64,000 nucleotides of DNA from Pacificispira sp040217575 (GTDB lineage Bacteria > Pseudomonadota > Alphaproteobacteria > UBA8366 > Aestuariispiraceae). Below, in pieces: positions 61,128 to 64,000 of the stretch. Location: assembly GCA_040217575.1 (NCBI GenBank), contig JAVJPW010000006.1, positions 434,001-498,000 on the forward strand. The letters are read 5' to 3'. The notes beneath the pieces were generated by a model that was not told the DNA's origin, ran no database searches, and worked only from the letters and a program-made list of their open reading frames with translations. Made by a program: the position numbers and the translations under genes. Each line of letters opens with the position of its first letter. The stretch's first letter is position 1.

Positions 61128-62036
61128 ATGATTGGCAGGGTCAGCGACATAGACATTCGTCTCCTACGGGTCTTTGTCGCCGTTGTGGATGCTGGCGGGT
61201 TTTCCCTCGCGGTTCCGCGGCTGAATGTCGCTGAATCGACTGTAAGTCAGCATATGTCGGATTTGGAAAAGCGCATCGGGATGAGGCTGTGTGAGAGAGG
61301 GCGGGGCGGCTTTCGGGTTACGCGCGATGGCGCCCAGGTATATACCCAAGCCATCCAACTACTTGATCATCTTGAGCATTTTAGGGATGAGCTTTCCTCC
61401 ATAAAAAATGAACTATCGGGGACCCTTCGGGTTGGGCTCACAGACGGATTGATTACCGAGGATGATTTCCGGGTCGCCGAACGATTGACCGAGTTCGCCG
61501 AACTCCAACCGACCATCAAACTGGAAATCACCATTCGCTCACCAAGATTGCTGGAGCGGGCGGTCTATGACGGTGAGTCGGATATTGCGATCGGAGCCCA
61601 ACACCGGCGCGTGTCGGGTCTTGGTTTCAAGCCGCTGTTCGAAGAGCGGAACAACCTTTATTGCGGTAGGGCCAACCCGCTTTTTGAAAGGGACGAGGCA
61701 GATATTTCGTCGCGGGACATTGCCCAGCAGAAAAGATTGGCGCGCGGCTACTTAGACCGCTTTGACTCCCAGTTCTTTCCGGAGCAAGGGCATGCGGCAA
61801 CGGTCCATCACATAGAAGCCGCGGCGATGTTGATATTGAAGGGCACCTTTGTCGGCTTCCTTCCCGAACACTATGCGCGCCCGTATGTCGATAAGGATGA
61901 ATTGCGGGTGCTTCGACCAGATGTATTTACGTTCCGGTCAAGCATAGGATTGATAACGAAGTCCGATCGAAAAGATGAACCGAGGAGTATGGCTCTTTCC
62001 GCGTTCCTGCGATCCTCTATCCCAAATCCAGGCTAG
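61128..62036 (+). CDS. LysR family transcriptional regulator
   Basis: A 302-residue regulator. The winged helix opens DIDIRLLRVFVAVVDAGGFSLAVPRLNVAESTVSQHMSDLEKRIGMRLCERGRGGFRVT and a periplasmic-binding-like effector domain follows. GAGGTG six bases upstream fixes the start. Divergent from the deacylase-transporter operon across 88 bases, it is the probable activator of that operon. The effector should be a substrate or product of the deacylase pathway. Confidence 0.88.
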   Translation: MIGRVSDIDIRLLRVFVAVVDAGGFSLAVPRLNVAESTVSQHMSDLEKRIGMRLCERGRGGFRVTRDGAQVYTQAIQLLDHLEHFRDELSSIKNELSGTLRVGLTDGLITEDDFRVAERLTEFAELQPTIKLEITIRSPRLLERAVYDGESDIAIGAQHRRVSGLGFKPLFEERNNLYCGRANPLFERDEADISSRDIAQQKRLARGYLDRFDSQFFPEQGHAATVHHIEAAAMLILKGTFVGFLPEHYARPYVDKDELRVLRPDVFTFRSSIGLITKSDRKDEPRSMALSAFLRSSIPNPG

Positions 62037-62075
62037 CAAGCCTGCGCGGCGGCATGAATAGAGAAAAATCGGTTT

Positions 62076-62108
62076 GCCGATAGAGGCGATTTGAACCCCT
62101 GTCGCTTT
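62076..62108 (+). repeat. Degenerate 33-base direct repeat, right copy
   Basis: Matches 42368-42400 at 26 of 33 positions (see that entry). It lies between lysR and the final GntR gene, at the right edge of the catabolic region. On the minus strand it contains GGTTCAAAT with partial T-arm pairing. Confidence 0.35.
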
Positions 62109-62178
62109 CCCTCTCATCTAGCGCAACTAGGGCTGAGCGCCGGAGCGCTCAATCCGGATTACTCTGACAAGACCCATC

Positions 62179-62892
62179 CTATACCTGGTGGAACCCATGG
62201 GTGTGCAAGAGGTCGATAATGACCTTTTTTGCGCGGGTCCGATGGATGGTGTGCAGCTCTCTCGCCCGTTTCCCGTCGCCGGCCAGGATGGCGTCAAAGA
62301 GTTCACGGTGGTCATGGTTCGACTGTGTCGGCGTAGGGCGCAGCCGCAGTGTAAGCATTCGCGCACGCTGTACCTGATCGTTATAGGAAGCGACAATCGC
62401 CTTCAGCCGATGGTTGGTCGACAGGGCAACCAGCTGTTCGTGAAACCGGCGGTCCGCGTCGGCCCAGGCTTCACGATCTTCTTTCTCCAGCGCGCGGTCC
62501 ATATCATCCAACGCGGCACGGATTGCGCTTTCTTCCTCCGGGGACAGTCTGCGCCGGGCCGCCTGATCTGCGGCAAGGCCCTCCAGCTCCGTCAGGACTT
62601 CGTAGATCTCCTCCATGTCGTGAGCAGCGAGGGGGAGGATCCGCACGCCGCGGCGAGGACGAACTTCGACGAGGCCGAGAGATTCCAGAACCACGGCCGC
62701 CTCCCGGACCGGGGTGCGTGACATGCCCAGCATATCGGCCAGTTCCGTTTCAAGATAGCTGGACCCTGCCGGAAGCCGGTTGTTGATGATCATTTCCCGC
62801 AGGGCGGCGGTCGCCCGCTGCGTCTGGGATGGCATGCGCTGGGACTTGTCCGCCGCGTCGTCATTCGGTGTCTTGGCTGAAGTACTTGGCAT
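62179..62892 (-). CDS. GntR family transcriptional regulator (FCD type)
   Basis: A 237-residue regulator whose first 25 residues are polar. The winged helix (ALREMIINNRLPAGSSYLETELADMLGMSRTPVREAAVVLESLGLVEVRPRRGVRI) is followed by a helical FCD domain with DRRFHEQLVALSTNHRLKAIV and HRELFDAILAGDGKRARELHTIHRTRA, which supply the usual metal-binding His residues. The start at 62892 avoids a low-quality upstream extension. It lies 34 bases after the isopropylmalate/tartrate-dehydrogenase-like gene on the same strand, so it probably regulates that operon. Confidence 0.87.
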   Translation of the reverse strand: MPSTSAKTPNDDAADKSQRMPSQTQRATAALREMIINNRLPAGSSYLETELADMLGMSRTPVREAAVVLESLGLVEVRPRRGVRILPLAAHDMEEIYEVLTELEGLAADQAARRRLSPEEESAIRAALDDMDRALEKEDREAWADADRRFHEQLVALSTNHRLKAIVASYNDQVQRARMLTLRLRPTPTQSNHDHRELFDAILAGDGKRARELHTIHRTRAKKVIIDLLHTHGFHQV

Positions 62893-62926
62893 GTCGGTCC
62901 GATCATACTCCGAAACAGGTCGGCAA

Positions 62927-64000
62927 TCATATCGAATGCTGCGCCGGTGTCGATTCGTGCATTGCCGAGACTGCCGCGGGGAGTGCATCCAGAACGGCGT
63001 TTGAAACGTCGTCTGTCGTGGAAGAACCGCCCAGATCCGGGGTCAGCGCCCGTTTCTCCGCGATCACGGTTTCCACCGCCTGCTGCAGGATCGATCCGGC
63101 ATCGACAAGCGCAGGGTCGTTCTTTCTTTCGCCCAGCCAGTCCAGCATCATTGCGGCCGACAGGATCATGGCCATCGGATTTGCGATATCCTGCCCGGCA
63201 ATATCGGGTGCACTTCCGTGGCAGGGCTGGAACACCGCGTGTCTGGCGCCGATATCCGCCGATGGTGCCAGCCCCAGACCGCCCATCAGACCCGCACCCA
63301 GGTCGGACAGAATATCCCCGAACATGTTTTCCGTTACCAGAACGTCCAGATCCCAAGGTTTCTGAACCATCTTAAGCGCGGTTGCATCGACATAGGCGGC
63401 ATCGGCTGAGATGTCCGGGAAATGCGTGGCCTGTTCCCGAAAGATCGAACGGAAAAAGGCAAAGGACCGGAATACGTTTGCTTTGTCGACACAGGTCACA
63501 CGACCCGGTCCAAGGCCCTTTGCCTTCCTGGAAATGGCAAGCCGAAATGCGGTTCTAAACAGAAACTCACTTACGTCCCGGGTGATGACCATCGTTTCTT
63601 CGGCGCGGGACTCAGTGACCACGCCCTTTCCCATGGAAGCGAAAAGTCCTTCTGTCGATTCGCGGATGATCACGAAGTCAACCGATGTGCCTGACGGAAG
63701 GTTTAGAGGGGTCGTCTGACCGGGCGCAATACGAACGGGGCGCAACCCGGCGATCAGGCCAAGCTGCTGCCTGAGTTCAATCTGTGGCGAAATTTCCGTT
63801 CCGTCCGGATAACGAATGTCCGGGTCGCCCATCGCCGACAGCAAGATTGCATCCGCCGACCGTGCCGTGGCGAGCGACTCGCCGGGCAGGGACATTCCGG
63901 TCCGTGCGTAGTGATTGGCCCCCGCTGGCGCGACATTGAAATCGAACCGGAACGTACCCAGAAGCGCGGCAAGTCCGTCCAAAATCTTGATCGTAGGCCG
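62927..64000 (-). CDS. Isopropylmalate/tartrate dehydrogenase family protein (5' end outside window)
   Basis: A partial beta-decarboxylating dehydrogenase; the frame stays open to the window edge, so about 10 or more N-terminal residues are missing. ADAILLSAMGDPDIRYPDG, LRPVRI and IRESTEGLFASMGKG form the substrate site. CVDKANVFRSFAFFRSIFRE carries the catalytic Lys, and VTENMFGDILSDLGAGLMGGLGLAPSADIG gives the Asp metal ligands. HGSAPDIAGQDIANPMAMILSAAMML matches the family end. Tartrate or substituted-malate use is more likely than leucine synthesis because a GntR regulator is in the operon. Confidence 0.85.
   Translation of the reverse strand, partial: RPTIKILDGLAALLGTFRFDFNVAPAGANHYARTGMSLPGESLATARSADAILLSAMGDPDIRYPDGTEISPQIELRQQLGLIAGLRPVRIAPGQTTPLNLPSGTSVDFVIIRESTEGLFASMGKGVVTESRAEETMVITRDVSEFLFRTAFRLAISRKAKGLGPGRVTCVDKANVFRSFAFFRSIFREQATHFPDISADAAYVDATALKMVQKPWDLDVLVTENMFGDILSDLGAGLMGGLGLAPSADIGARHAVFQPCHGSAPDIAGQDIANPMAMILSAAMMLDWLGERKNDPALVDAGSILQQAVETVIAEKRALTPDLGGSSTTDDVSNAVLDALPAAVSAMHESTPAQHSI

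Noticed and set aside
1..64000. CRISPR arrays and rRNA genes
   Set aside because: No regularly spaced direct repeats and no rRNA-like sequence were found on reading the window.

Overview
The window looks like one chromosomal stretch of a GC-rich alphaproteobacterium, probably of the Rhodospirillales type. The signs are a plant-type glutamate-cysteine ligase, a ctaC-ctaD-ctaB-coxF-ctaG-ctaE aa3 oxidase operon with SURF1, the ubiquinone gene ubiA, and an mreBCD-mrdA-rodA block. No species is claimed. Nearly every core gene has GC-rich third codon positions, so most long opposite-strand reading frames are shadows and are left out.

Layout. Positions 1-13.1 kb hold housekeeping genes: an MFS end, serA, a PqiA-like protein, metY with a homocysteine methyltransferase, a glycosyltransferase, an SDR, ubiA with a coupled methyltransferase, rsmE, gshA, a TVP38 protein, a lipoprotein and tldD. 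Positions 13.1-25.9 kb hold the cytochrome oxidase structural and assembly operon, followed by M32 carboxypeptidase, MscS, thrC, an M16 peptidase and a RimJ-like acetyltransferase. Positions 26.2-31.9 kb hold the cell-shape and elongasome genes.

A tRNA-Lys(CTT) at 32.07 kb is the boundary of a 10.2-kb integrated element (32137-42321). The 12-bp 3' end of the tRNA, TGGCCCACCATT, recurs as a direct repeat at the far end. The leftward module encodes a large serine recombinase, two small proteins, a replication-initiator-like protein and a MerR-like regulator. A hairpin- and repeat-rich control region follows. The rightward cargo is a two-gene, translationally coupled operon: a 1366-residue HNH/helical/duplicated-PIN-like protein and a 642-residue partner that I do not recognise. 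This operon is the best candidate in the window for an undescribed system, and I infer a mobile-element defence function. The element uses visibly more A/T-ending codons than its flanks.

Positions 42.4-62 kb form an accessory catabolic region for an unidentified nitrogen-containing compound. It contains a GntR regulator, a gamma-glutamyltransferase-like enzyme, a fused TRAP transporter with its binding protein, aldehyde and alcohol dehydrogenases, RidA and a ferritin-like diiron protein. The last of these is divergent from a HutC-type regulator across a perfect 15-bp palindrome. Next come a PLP enzyme, an ornithine-cyclodeaminase homologue, an aminotransferase, a polar amino acid ABC importer split between two converging operons, an AstE/DoeB-like deacylase and a LysR regulator. 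The window ends inside an isopropylmalate/tartrate dehydrogenase-family gene that has its own downstream GntR gene. Two degenerate 33-bp direct repeats (26/33 identical) bracket the catabolic region and may be old insertion scars.
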